A stretch of 64,000 nucleotides of DNA from Chaetoderma sp. LZ-2023a. Its lineage: Eukaryota; Mollusca; Caudofoveata; Chaetodermatida; Chaetodermatidae. Of the stretch, positions 45,792-56,399 are shown in pieces. The position numbers were made by a program, and so were the translations under genes. The stretch is from positions 142,544,233-142,608,232 of the forward strand of contig CM067359.1 in the NCBI GenBank assembly GCA_034401795.1, read 5' to 3'. Every line of letters starts with the position of its first letter. The first letter of the stretch is position 1. The notes under the pieces are model-generated. The model was given only the letters and a program-made list of their open reading frames with translations. It was not told the DNA's origin and searched no databases.

Positions 45792-46029
45792 TGTAGCTCG
45801 CCAGGTAGTGTTGGGCCGTTCTGGTGTATCATGTCGATTCGCCGTGCTGCAAGTGCACGACGAGTGATGACGCTGGTTAGCATCTGGTCTCGGGGTGATG
45901 GCCCTTGTACGAGACTGCCCTGCACACCGCAGCTTTATCAGGGCATGTTCAGGGAACGAATCCAGGATGGGCGGCGCGTACCCAGCTTAGCTGGTATGGC
46001 CGGTACCTGACCGGTCGATCCGAACTACA
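45792..46029 (-). repeat. 5' LTR remnant of Element 1, internally deleted
   Basis: At 238 bp this has both LTR ends (TGTAGCTCGCC.. and ..CCGAACTACA on the plus strand). It matches the two ends of the 3.48-kb LTR C (30,205-30,337 and 33,600-33,686) but lacks about 3.2 kb between them, including the promoter and the Gag start codon. The join is near 45,930-45,950. Confidence 0.85.
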
Positions 46030-46059
46030 ATTCACAAGTCCTCACAGCATCACCTACTA

Positions 46060-46690
46060 CATCCAGTGGCAGCAGTAGTGATACAGATGGAAGGCATCAT
46101 GGATCCGCAAGAAGAAGCATTGTTCAAAGGATGGAAAAATTCCACGGTGTCATTGCTTCTTCTGCGCATCCACTAAATATCCTATGATGCATTGTCAAAA
46201 GTGGCTCACACTGGTAGCCCTCCTCCACAATCGCACCAGTCCTATCCGCACTGCTGTATACACCAACTCGCAATGCACAGAGACGACATCAACAACACCA
46301 CCATTGCTGCCCCAGCTCCATCATTGCCTAAGCAATCGCAGCAGCAGTGATGACGGGTTGGCCCTTTCCCCACTCAGCCACCAACTGCACTCGCACAAGC
46401 TATCCAGAAATAAGCCGACTACATACAGGATGATACTGCACCACCAACACTCTCGCAGACAGTATCATTGAAAACTTCTGCAGGCACACCGTAAAGTGAT
46501 ATATAAGTGTGCGTGCCTGTTTAGTGGTGTTTCCACCAGTGCCACTGTTGACACTGGAGCTTCCATCACCGTTTTAACAAGTGCTTGTATGAGAGGCCAC
46601 AGTTCAGTCAGGACAGGAGAACATCTTATGGACCACCACACCACAGTTAGGAAACAACACCCACATAGCCATGCTGGAAGCCGACCCTGA
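46060..46690 (+). pseudogene. Element 2 gag end and aspartic protease
   Basis: At about 46,150-46,215 CHCFFCASTKYPMMHCQKWL matches Element 1. At 46,496-46,690 SATVDTGASITVLTSACM carries the DTGA motif of retroviral-type aspartic proteases, which act as dimers and process the polyprotein. Frames are broken. Confidence 0.75.
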
Positions 46691-47111
46691 CATGGAGAAG
46701 ACTGCGTTTGTGTGTAGAGACAGTCTTTTCCAGTTCCGCAAGATGCCCTATGGATTATGCAAGACTCCTGGAATGTTCGAGCGTCTCATTGAGCAGGTAT
46801 TAACCACCCTGCAATGGGAGATCTGTCTCTGTTACATCGACGACGTAATCGTCTTTGGCTCCTCGTTTGAGCAGACTTTGTCCAACCTGGACAAAGTTCC
46901 AAATCGTTTTCATATGGCAAATCTAAAGCTCAAACCGAAGAAGTCTCATCTTTTTAACCAGAATGTCGAGTTCCTGGGACACTTCATATCCGGCAATGGA
47001 GTGGCTACACAGCCTTCAAAAACACAAGCGGTAGCGGGGTGGCAGACCCCCCACTTCAGTCATGGACACCCAGAGTTTCCTTGGTCTTTGCCAGTACTAT
47101 CATCACTTTAG
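46671..47111 (+). pseudogene. Element 2 reverse transcriptase, N-terminus deleted
   Basis: The frame begins in the middle of RT: KTAFVCRDSLFQFRKMPYGL, LTTLQWEICLCYIDDVIVFG (active site YIDD), ANLKLKPKKSHLFNQNVEFL and GHFISGNGVATQPSKTQAV. The finger/palm N-terminal part with the first catalytic Asp is missing because protease sequence lies immediately upstream. A frameshift near 47,040-47,060 separates it from the connection/RNase H frame. Confidence 0.9.
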
Positions 47112-47820
47112 TGAGATTGCATCACCACTATTTAGGATCACTGAAAAAGATCGACCATTCGAGTGGATGAATGAGTGTGACGGTTCCTTCAGGGTACTGA
47201 AGGAACTCTTGACGACCACCCCAATTCTTGCTCATCCTAACTCTAACCTCGATTTCATCTTAGACACTGATGCATCAGCTTATGCCATTGGTGCAGTTCT
47301 AACTCAGGTCACTGAAGATGTAACAGAGCAGGTACTGGGTTATGGTCCGCGTACTCTGAATAAAATGGAGAAACTTTATGCGACCACTAAGAAAGAATTG
47401 TTAGCGGCGGTCCATTTCGTCAAGTACTATAAACACTTTCTGTACGGGCACCCATTTGCCCTACGTACAGATCATGCCTCCCTACGCTGGCTCAGAAACC
47501 TAAAAATTTCAGAGGGCCATGTAGCGATGTGGCAGAAATCCCTGCAGGCCTTCAACTTCAATGGTGTTCATAGACCCGGCAAACTACATGGAAATGCCAA
47601 TGCCTTGAGCAGAATCAGGCTCGAGGATGAACAAGAAGTGACCACCACCATGACACATACGTATACACAGCCATCTCCCGTGTTCCCCAAATTGTGGTGC
47701 GCAGAGTGGAACACAGAGACAGTCACTCACGAACAAGCAACAGATGTGCAAACACAGGAGGGGTGCAGAATCTGTTACACCACTATCCACGATGGCCAAA
47801 TACTACTATCAGCGGTTTGA
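47062..47820 (+). pseudogene. Element 2 RT connection and RNase H
   Basis: QSFLGLCQYYHHFSEIASPL begins the thumb/connection. RNase H follows with FILDTDASAYAIGAVLTQV (acidic residue), TTKKELLAAVHFVKYYKHFL (acidic residue) and FALRTDHASLRWL (acidic residue), then GNANALSR. This is a 252-codon open frame, the longest intact pol stretch in the window. Element 1 has lost this domain entirely. It links by overlapping frames to the integrase N-terminus at 47,744. Confidence 0.9.
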
Positions 47821-48690
47821 AGAGTGCCATCTCCAGAACGACATTCTCTACATTAATAACTGGATAGTGATTCCGGAGCATTGTCGTAAAACTATACTTG
47901 AACAACTTCATGATAGCGCTGGACACTTAGCTGTCGAGCGAACTATAACACGGATAAAACAGAGATTCCACTGGATTGGGATACGCGATAGTGTGAAGGC
48001 ATGGGTGTCCAAGTGTGTCCCATGACAAAGACGCCTGTTGGCCAGCACCATTCCACACCCCAGCAAGTTAAGATTGTTGGTGCACCTTGGGAGTGAGTGC
48101 CTATTGATATGCTTGGACCCTTGAATACGACGGATGAAGGAAACAAGTACATCCTCGTATTGCAAGATTATTTTACGAAGTGGGTAGCAGTATTTGCTTT
48201 GCCGGACCAAGAGGCATCCACAGTAGCGGAGGTTCTGACAAGTAATGTGTTCTGCCAATTCGGTATGAACTGCACTCTGACCAAGGAAGCAATTTTGAGA
48301 GCCGGCTGATCTCCGTGCTCTGCAAATTGTTTCATATCGTCAAAACAAGGACGACTCCGTACCATCCGCGTAGTGACGGGATGGTGGAAAGTTTTAACCG
48401 TACCTTAGCGGAAATGCTTACTAATGAAACACGCCTTGATTGTCGCGCTTGGGATCTATGACTCCCATATGTGCTCATAGCATACTGCACTTCGACACAT
48501 TCCAGCAGGGGTTATGCCCCTGCTCGGTTAATGTTAGGCCGTGAATTAGCGTTACCCCTGGATCTGGCCATGCCCAGGATTCCAGGAGAGAAAAATTCAC
48601 CATCTCTCTACATAGAGCTCATGTGGCAGCAGATAGAACAGACCCATGAGCTAGTGAGAGCAACATTATCCACTGCAGAGTAAACTGAGT
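47744..48690 (+). pseudogene. Element 2 integrase
   Basis: The zinc-binding N-terminus is visible: LEQLHDSAGHLAVERTITRI, RFHWIGIRDSVKAW and CVP. The final Cys of the HHCC motif is replaced by TGA at 48,023-48,025. The core begins LIDMLGPLNTTDEGNKYIL (first Asp) with DYFTKWVAVFALPDQEASTV. The second Asp region is lost through a frameshift after FGMNCTLTKEA. The Glu region reads TPYHPRSDGMVESFNRTLAE in another frame (about 48,355-48,415). It cannot be functional. Confidence 0.88.
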
Positions 48691-49625
48691 TACCAGTGGA
48701 AAGGCCCCTATGTGGTAGTAGGTAAGAAGTCGGACATGACCTACCATATCCGCGCCTCGGATGGCCTGACCTCAGTCATCCACTTCGATTGACTTAAACC
48801 GTGTGTCAGTGACGACCCAGTGCCAGAGCTCGGACTGGGTATTCCACGTGACACCGGGACCCTGACAGATGTCTCTATGGAAACAAGTATTCCCGACATT
48901 GGTCCAGAGCATGGCGGTGCCAGTTCGACCCCTCTCCTACCAAGCCAGGAATCCGGTGAACTAATGCTGAGGATGACGATGAGATACTTACTCACCCTGT
49001 TCCTCCTCAGAGCGGGTCTACAAGATCTGTGAAGTCGTATCTGAAGACTTTGTCGTTTGTGCTGACCAAAGGGAAGGACGGAAAAGTTGTTCCACCGACC
49101 TCTTCCCATTCCCACCCACTTCATGCTATTACCCCAATTATAGGGTTACCACAAGCGGAAGCTGAGGCTGCCCTGGGCTTTGCCTCCTTTGGGATGGAAC
49201 ATATAATAAATAGCATGGAAGTGAAGAGGTTACATGTGACCGTGCATTGTTCTCAACAACAGGAAAATCACACAACTCGGTGCACTTCCCCTCCAAGCCC
49301 ACAGATCGCGAGACCATCCCCTCTCCAAGGTGCATCCCCTCTGCTAGCACCACCACCCCCACTCCAACTTGCGTCACTAGTTTATGCACCAAGTTCGGAC
49401 ATCAATGGTCCTGTCCAGTTCACACTCCACTCATCGTCTGTTGACTGTCAATTTTCAGATATGAGAGTATCAGCTGCTACAGAGGAAGTGGCATCCCCCA
49501 CCACAGTCAAACCCACCCACCCACCACCCACCCCTCCCCCTACCCCCACCCACCACCCGGCTGGTGGTGGGCAGGGAAGCCGCCTGTTCAGCAGACTCTC
49601 AGCTCGAATATTCCCCGGTACTTAA
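48690..49625 (+). pseudogene. Element 2 pol C-terminal extension
   Basis: A GPY/F-like module (LSYQWKGPYVVVGKKSD, about 48,690-48,735) and an acidic, Ser/Pro-rich linker are followed by the open frame 49,029-49,625. This has KSYLKTLSFVLTKGKDGKVV and MEHIINSMEVKRL, both shared with Element 1, and a Pro/Thr/His-rich tail ending RLFSRLSARIFPGT. Conservation of the tail in both elements suggests it is a real domain of this family. I do not recognise it. Confidence 0.7.
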
Positions 49626-49629
49626 AAAC

Positions 49630-51060
49630 TATGACAGAGTACCAACCGTCATGTAACGGGAGATGACCCTCTCCATTCAAAGGGCATCCCTGACCCCAAT
49701 CACCCTACCAAGCCCCCCCCCCCCCCCCCCGTCAGCAGTCAGAACATCACATTAGGACACAGAAAGCCAGGAGCATGCAGAACACACTTGCCATCAATTC
49801 ATTATTGCATGAACACCACATACATACCTAGTTATTTAAACGTATAACAAGGACATTCAACATCATCAGCAACATCGTCAGCATTTTATAATCGGAAAAG
49901 TTAGAGACACATTTTTCCGCAACATTCCCTACCCCACGAATGCGGAAAGCTCATCATTTTCCGCAACCCGACTTTTCCGCAATAGCAACAGACTCGGCAT
50001 TCCCCAGCTTGGAAATCTGGATATGCCCAATCCGCATAACGCTAGCATCACACAGCAGCCCCGACTTCCCTACAACAGAATACCACCATCATCAACACAG
50101 GTCAGCATTTTTTGCAACCACCGCCTTATCCAGTTTGTGGAAAACTGATCATATGTCATCTACAGTACGCACTACAGGGGACTCCCCTACTCTAGCTTTG
50201 CGGGGTCAGTAGACTTGGTTTCCGCCAGACATGGAGCTGTTTAAACCAAACAATAAATTACATACAGCTATACTGTCCTAATTTTGAATAAGAACACAAC
50301 TGTTCTACCACGTATACCAAGCATTTGTGCGCGGGCTGGTGAAGCAGCATCAAAACATTGACAGTATAACATCATGGAGAGTTTCAAATATTCACTTACC
50401 TACATATTCCAGCCGCTAATCAACACGGGCTGGAATAAATCGACGATACACAGAAGGAGGCGCAGGTATAAGATCATGTGCATGTAAGGGGACGGTGTTC
50501 GGAGGAACAGAATTTGAAAATATATATTTCCATTTTTCACATCAACTACGAATAATCAGCAGCATCAATACCCCGCCATTACATACAGATTGCCTAAGAA
50601 TCTGATCAACCACGTGCTTTCAAAACAAGAATCACATGATCAACACTTCTAATTTCCAGTAAATTGGATCAAAGGCTATAAACAAAAGAACCGCCCTTAC
50701 GCGTATCTACCACAAAATGACGGAGAAGGTGAGAGGTGGTCAGTCAGGGCTTTGGCTGCTGACGTCATCACGCTCTCCAACCTGAAATTTGAACAGGCGA
50801 GTTTATAAGCATCCAATCTGAAAAACCGCTTCATGCTAATTAAAAGGTGAGCTTCCACTGGAATAAGTCGTTCCGGATTTTAATGTTGATCGGAGACTCG
50901 ATTTTCCGCTGAGTGGGGATGAAAGCGGCTATCCTGCCTTTCTCTATTTATATTTGCCTTCTTTACATCAAGGGAATATACAATCCGAATCAAGGAGAAT
51001 TAAAATTAAACATTTCCATGTTTGGTGGGACCGACTCACCCTAAAACTTTCGGGTGTGGT
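49630..51060 (+). other. Non-coding spacer of Element 2
   Basis: The spacer between pol and the accessory promoter contains a C-run (49,713-49,730) and stretches shared with the Element 1 spacer. No ORF is conserved between the two elements here. Confidence 0.5.
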
Positions 51061-51074
51061 CATCCGCCCTCCAG

Positions 51075-51098
51075 TGACACCACCAAAAAGTATAAAAG
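51075..51098 (+). promoter_or_regulatory. Internal promoter of Element 2 accessory gene
   Basis: TGACACCA (a CRE with two changes) at 51,075-51,082, 8 nt, then TATAAAAG at 51,091-51,098. It aligns with the Element 1 internal promoter and continues into the conserved leader (TTCATCTTCCCATCAAACTC; CAAATTCTGCTGTTTTATTA). Confidence 0.75.
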
Positions 51099-51299
51099 GA
51101 AGAAAGCACGCACTGAAACTTCATCTTCCCATCAAACTCAACACTAGCGAATATCGAGCATTAGGCTACTTTCGTGTCACAAACCAAATTCTGCTGTTTT
51201 ATTATTACTTTATTATCTATGTTATATTTGGCCAGGACAGTATGAAGAGATAGAAAATTTAAATTGGGTTAGTGCAGTTCCGCACATTACCATCATGCG

Positions 51300-52636
51300 G
51301 GAATGAGGTGTCGCTTGCAGAAGATCTCGCCTTGTCTGACAGCTTGGAGGAATAAGCACCTGCTCATCTCGGGAAGAAGTATCCATGTACAGCTTTACAG
51401 CATAACGGACAGCCTTGTAAGCGTGCGTTCTCCAGAAACTCGGACTTGACGCCACACGTTAATCATAACCATTTATTACAACGTGCATTTTGTGCAGACT
51501 GCAAGTACCTGTATTCAGCTACTCGGTACTGTGTAACACACAGGCTATCTTTCAAACAGCATGTGTTAGTTATGACGTTAAAACCTGGTGAACAGAATGA
51601 GGACATAGATATCCTCGCTCCACGTCTTGAAAGTAGACTTCCAGTTACCGTGCTCCCAACGGGGAAAATGGCGAAGATGAAACGTACCAAATGATGACAA
51701 ACTGACTTTCCGCATTTAGCTAGACCAACAGCATCCACAACACAGCCAACTAGCGTCAGCACTCCAGCATCCTTCACTACAGCATCAGCAGCACCCGCAA
51801 TAACAGCACCGGCAGCACCTGTAGCATCGGTATTCACACCAACTGTAGTTTCCGCACTGGAAGCACCCGCAGTGACAACACCAACAGCACACAGCATCAT
51901 CACCGCATCCCCATCCATAATCGGACAGCCAATATCTGTGGTTATAATAACACCTGTGAAGGTATCCGAACCAGGTTTACAGGACATTTCCGATCGTTTT
52001 ATCTCTCCGTGCAGCTTAGTTATACATGAGGAGATCAACCTCATAGACGCCATCATCACCATCACCGCACCGCAGACCAGCACACCGACACCCACACGCA
52101 GCACCATCATTCCAATAGATCCTGCCATAAGAAAGACGACTACGCCGGATCATCCATATTCTGGAAAACGCAGAATCGTGCACCAGCCGGTTATCCGAGC
52201 AATTCCCTGGACGTCCGCCAGCAAGTTAATTAAGGCTGTGAAAATAAGAAAATTATCCACAATCACTTCGGCAGCATAGGCACCGAATATCATCATAGCA
52301 TTCAGCCAACCTGCAGCCAGCACCACCACCCCTACCACCACCACCACCACCACCGCCACCACGACAACAGTGATGTCAGCAATATCCGCACCACCACCAG
52401 TCAGAACCACACCCGTCATCGTCACCACCACCACTAGCGCATCTATGGACACATCAGCAGCTTCATCCAGCTTCAATATTACCGACCTGGGCAGCATAGA
52501 TAGTGAAATTTTGGCAGTGGAGGACCACCCGCCACGTCCATCCAGTACGAGTTATGGTACCCAGACTCGCTGGGGAAATTTCTCCACGGATATTTGTGGA
52601 CACCATTGTCGAGGTTGCAGCAGAATTTATGAATAG
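51300..52636 (+). pseudogene. Element 2 accessory gene: zinc-finger protein
   Basis: This is a homologue of the Element 1 gene at 35,914-34,703. NEVSLAEDLALSDSLEE is followed by a TAA stop, then KYPCTALQHNGQPCKRAFSR..SDLTPHVNHNH, the same CX9CX12HX4H finger, and FCADCKYLYSATRYCVTHRL (CX2CX12H). The frame continues with LKPGEQNEDIDILAPRLESR to a stop at 51,694. A Thr/Ala/Ile-rich region (51,720-52,279) and a final frame (52,370-52,636) end with HPPRPSSTSYGTQTRWGNF and a short Cys/His tail (CGHHCRGCSR). The ends and finger are better conserved with Element 1 than the low-complexity middle, which argues for past selection. The start codon is not defined and the leader may be spliced. Confidence 0.7.
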
Positions 52637-53511
52637 GTGTGCGGAAAATGGAACTTTATTATTTTATTATTTTTGAAATCTTCTTCTTCTTATTATATAG
52701 GTTTTTATAATTGTAACCCAGTCTCTAGACTGACCACAGTCATCCTACGCAGCTGCACAAAATTCTCGCGTAGCTGTGTCTCACACAAATAATCGCTGTG
52801 GATACCTGTGTTGTAAACACGTAGTGTGCGACATAAGTACACAACACACCGCAGCGAATATGTCTTATTCCCATCATGCCATCCCAACTATTGCTGGGGC
52901 TGCCTGATAAACTAGTCTTTTTACTTTATTGAAATATTCTTTTTCTTATTATTTTTCTTCCCGCCTCTACGTTGGGACGGATTGTGGATAGCTAGAGCTA
53001 TCTGTGCGGGCCAGGCAAAACGGGCAGCGCTGTATGCATCCCATTACATATCCGGGATGCATATGTAATTTACATTTAACTGTGATATTACTGTACATTT
53101 TAACATATATTTTCTTATAATATATTATCCTATAACTATTTGATTAAGGTACGTTGGAGCTTGGGCGTTTTCTGTGGAGAAATAATTATCCGCAACCGAG
53201 AGAACGCCCATGCGAGCTATTGTTTTAGCTGAATCGGGTATTAAAATCAAGAAAAAGCATGCACCACGAAATAAAACAACCAAAAAATTAAAAGACCTGG
53301 TAAAATAATTCCAGGTCAAAAATGAAAACTAAAAGTATGCCTCCCTCCCACACTCTTGCTCCTCTATGTGCTCTTCTCTGATAACTACGCATCTCTCGCG
53401 CCACTACTCCTCTCGGCCGCGCGCCTACTCAGGAAGTCTATAGTTCCCACCTAGCATGCTGCCGTACGTTCGATCCGTGATGCGCTGATCGTTTGTCACG
53501 GGTGTCAAACT

Positions 53512-53523
53512 AGGATGGGGTGG
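53512..53523 (+). promoter_or_regulatory. Polypurine tract of Element 2
   Basis: AGGATGGGGTGG lies immediately before the LTR B start TGTAGCATGG. Confidence 0.8.
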
Positions 53524-55760
53524 TGTAGCATGGATCGACCAGATGTGTACGGACGCTCCCAGTTAAGCTGGGTACGTGACGATCGTTCCGGATACGCTCC
53601 AAGCACGCCCCCCGCCCCCCTAAGTAGGATAGTATGCATATGTAAAGTCCTATGAGAGAGGTTTCGTTAAAACGGCTAAGTCCGTAAGAATGTGTAGCGC
53701 GCATGCATGTGCGTTGCGCTTCCCTGGCAACACGTGTCAGGATTGGGAGAGAGTGTGTGCGTATAGTGTACCGAGTTGGCACTTGTGATTTTCTCAAATC
53801 ACACTATTCTCGTCGTCCATGCTACCGATCAGGACCAGAATGAAACGAGGATTACAGAACTTTTTAACAATTTTAAAATTGGACCAGAAATGGCCGAGTT
53901 ATCATTAAAAGTCTCGCTTAAATTATCATCAAAATATTGCTTTGACGTCGTAATCGCGTGTATGCATTAATGAATGGGTAATGCGCTGTTCATGTGATCG
54001 CCACGTCATCACTTCTAGCTGCATGCCAATTGGTTGCTGCTCGGCTGCTGATTGGCTGGAGCGTCCTGCATCTGACATCACGAGTAGTATCAATGGGGTG
54101 AAAAAAATGAGAATCGAGCGCATCATTGGCGTGGAAGCCGACCCATCAGCAAGACTGCTGGGCCAGCGCGGTATTAGACGTGAGAGAACTGCTAACTGAC
54201 TGTAGTACCTACACTACAGCTGTGCCATTCGGAATTGAGATCTCCTGCGCCGGTAAGCAGTCTTGGATATTCGCAATACAAATTTTGGATGCTCCCGGGT
54301 GGCCCTTCCGGGGCAAAATAAATTAAAATAAATTCCAAACTTTCTTAGAGGAGTTTCCTGTGGATGGGCCTTGCGGGCCTGATGTAATTCTACAGGATGT
54401 AGAGCTGATGGTGCTTCTTGGTGGATAACTTGCCGGATCTTCCGGGCCACGCTGAAAAGTGGGATCAAACATCCACACAGCATGTCGTGTGCATTAATTT
54501 ACTTTTAGACCACAGTCTGGTGGGACTCTGCTGTCGCAAGAGCTATGCGACCTATCCCACACCGTGTACCCAGTTATTGTACATGCCTATTTAATTACAA
54601 ATATAGCCCTCTTTGTTAATGGGCAACTTTCAAACTACCGTCGCCGGACGGAAACTTTAAATTTATGTATCAGTTATTCTGACTATCTAATGGACATCTT
54701 CTTAACTGTTCTTCTTCACCGTCTTGAGAGTGAGCTGCATCAACAGTCTGCCTGCAGAAATCTTCCCTGCATTCAAGATCGTGTCATCTCACGCTACTCA
54801 ACTGTGGCACATCAATTTCCGTGATTTATGAACTCTTACTGTACCGATGACCAAGAGGTACTTAAGTAACTATACTATTGTGCATTTCCGTATTTCCGTA
54901 ATAGGCACTGATGACTAATAGGTGCCGTCCCGGTCTTAAGACCGCATTTTTATACTTTCTGTTTCATACTGTACATATTAACATTATTTCCGTGTGCTCT
55001 CAACTAGCAGCACCGTAAGGTCCTATGACCTGTGATTTATCGTTAGCACTGTATTCGTTAGTTGTGTATTTGGCAAGTTGCCATCTTAGTTATTATGGTT
55101 TGTTTCTATTTAAAAACTCTAGGACGCAGTACGCTAGGCTATACTATACAGCAACATTATATCCACATCACTATATTCCCCCAGCATCCATTTTACACTG
55201 AGGTCACTGATCATGATCGTGATGTTATATGTGGTTATGGTGGAATGGTGACCAGATCGTCATATGATTAGGGAGCTATTGATCCGTAACATATATGCAT
55301 GCTGTCTTTCTGAGGAAGATGCTATGCGGGGCGACCTTCGGGAAGCGGGGCATCTTCGCCAGTTGGATATATGTGTTAAAAGATAGGTAGGAATCCCTGC
55401 CACTTGCGGCCAAAGCTTGGAATCGTATCTAAAAACCAAATGGTAGGTTAGAATGTAGCAGAAGGCCCACATAAATAAAGTGGCAACTACCAATACAGTA
55501 TCTTTGGACCTACATAAGATGGGGACCTATGAATTCTTCGGAAATCATCCGGTCCGTCTTCACGTAAACCAGTGTGCATCACATTAATTATGGCTTCACT
55601 AGGATTGACCTGCACTTAGCTTTTTGTTTGAACAAAAGCTTTTTGTTTGAACAAAAGAGTTGCCCTTTTTGCCAGCTCTTTTCCTCTGCTTCGGCATTGA
55701 AGGAATTTTCCTGTGACGGAGGCCCGTGTGAGGCACTTTCCTCTCGCAACATCAATATTG

Positions 55761-55792
<32 letters not shown>

Positions 55793-56269
55793 TGATAGGG
55801 GTATAATTGATTTTTATTAAACTATCCAAGTAGCCTCGTTGCGATGCTCCCTTGCGGGGGATACCTCTATGGACTTACGAATCTGTGTGGTACCTTCGGC
55901 GAAACCACGTAAAAAGAGCACCGGATAGATCTATGTACTATATTATTTGCTCATTTACTGTCAAACGAGTAGCATTGTCTGTATAGTTATAATTGTGACT
56001 GTTTAATTATATCATCATGTTCAGTCTCTTAAATTAGTTTATGGACCGACATACCGGTGCCATGAAGAGTTGGGACGAGACCGTGAGATTCAATCTCGGC
56101 GGCAATGGTCGCACGACCTAGAGGCCGGTCTTTGTACCTTCCAGAGAGACACTATACGGGACTCGTAACTCTAAGAACCGTAGCTAACCAGCCCTCCCAC
56201 GCATCCTGTACACGCGGTGCAATGGAGTCGAGCAACATAACGGACCAACGTGTATCCCCGCAAGCTACA
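53524..56269 (+). repeat. LTR B: 2.75-kb 3' LTR of Element 2
   Basis: It begins TGTAGCATGGATCGACC and ends CCCCGCAAGCTACA. It aligns with LTR A from AACACGTGTCAG to GAGGTCACTG (about 53,730-55,205), then lacks a segment present in A and C, and resumes with the C-like 3' part (TCCGTCTTCACGTAAA; CCCTTGCGGGGGATACCTCT). The TATA box is mutated. A candidate splice donor lies at 54,253, and a (GTGC)n repeat at 55,760-55,792. Confidence 0.85.
56041..56121 (+). pseudogene. LTR-borne Gag start in LTR B, truncated
   Basis: ATG at 56,041 begins MDRHTGAMKSWDETVRFN, matching LTR C, and ends at a TAG after NGRTT (56,119-56,121). A TTAAATTAG acceptor-like sequence lies just upstream of the ATG. Confidence 0.5.
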
Positions 56270-56399
56270 CATGCGTGCGTGCGTGTTCTCCCTACATATA
56301 TACTATAGCACATTTATCCCAGTAGTCTACGTCAACAACGCGTGCTTAATATCCCAGGCTATTGAGGATCTCTAAACATTATCAATGAAAATGCTGTAT

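Larger units (their letters stand above)
30205..46029 (-). mobile_element. Element 1: degenerate Ty3/gypsy retrotransposon
   Basis: In transcription order (right to left) it has: a 5' LTR remnant (46,029-45,792), a tRNA-Lys-like primer site (45,789-45,772), gag, a capsid-CCHC-RT-integrase polyprotein, a non-coding spacer, an accessory zinc-finger gene with its own promoter (36,154-34,703), a polypurine tract (33,698-33,687) and a 3' LTR (33,686-30,205). LTR ends are TGTAG...CTACA. A hAT element (37,017-38,448) and about 0.87 kb of unrelated DNA in the RT region are insertions. Flanks are GTTC and ATTC, a possible one-mismatch 4-bp target duplication. It is not intact. Confidence 0.85.
46030..56269 (+). 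mobile_element. Element 2: Ty3/gypsy relative, 5'-truncated interior plus 3' LTR
   Basis: Sense-strand order: end of gag, protease, RT (N-terminus missing), RNase H, integrase, C-terminal extension, spacer, accessory promoter and gene, polypurine tract, 3' LTR (B). LTR A on the left probably is its 5' LTR. The 3' part of LTR A, the primer site and most of gag are missing at the point where Element 1 lies. Multiple stops and frameshifts show it is inactive. Confidence 0.8.

Noticed and set aside
51463-52128. Minus-strand 221-codon ORF
   Set aside because: It is antisense to the Element 2 accessory gene, whose sense frame has the conserved zinc finger. Its Val/Ala/Gly composition mirrors the Thr/Ala-rich sense strand.
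53500-56280. env-like gene at the Element 2 3' end
   Set aside because: There are no signal peptide, membrane segment or long frame. The region is an LTR, and the only extra gene is the zinc-finger protein upstream of it.
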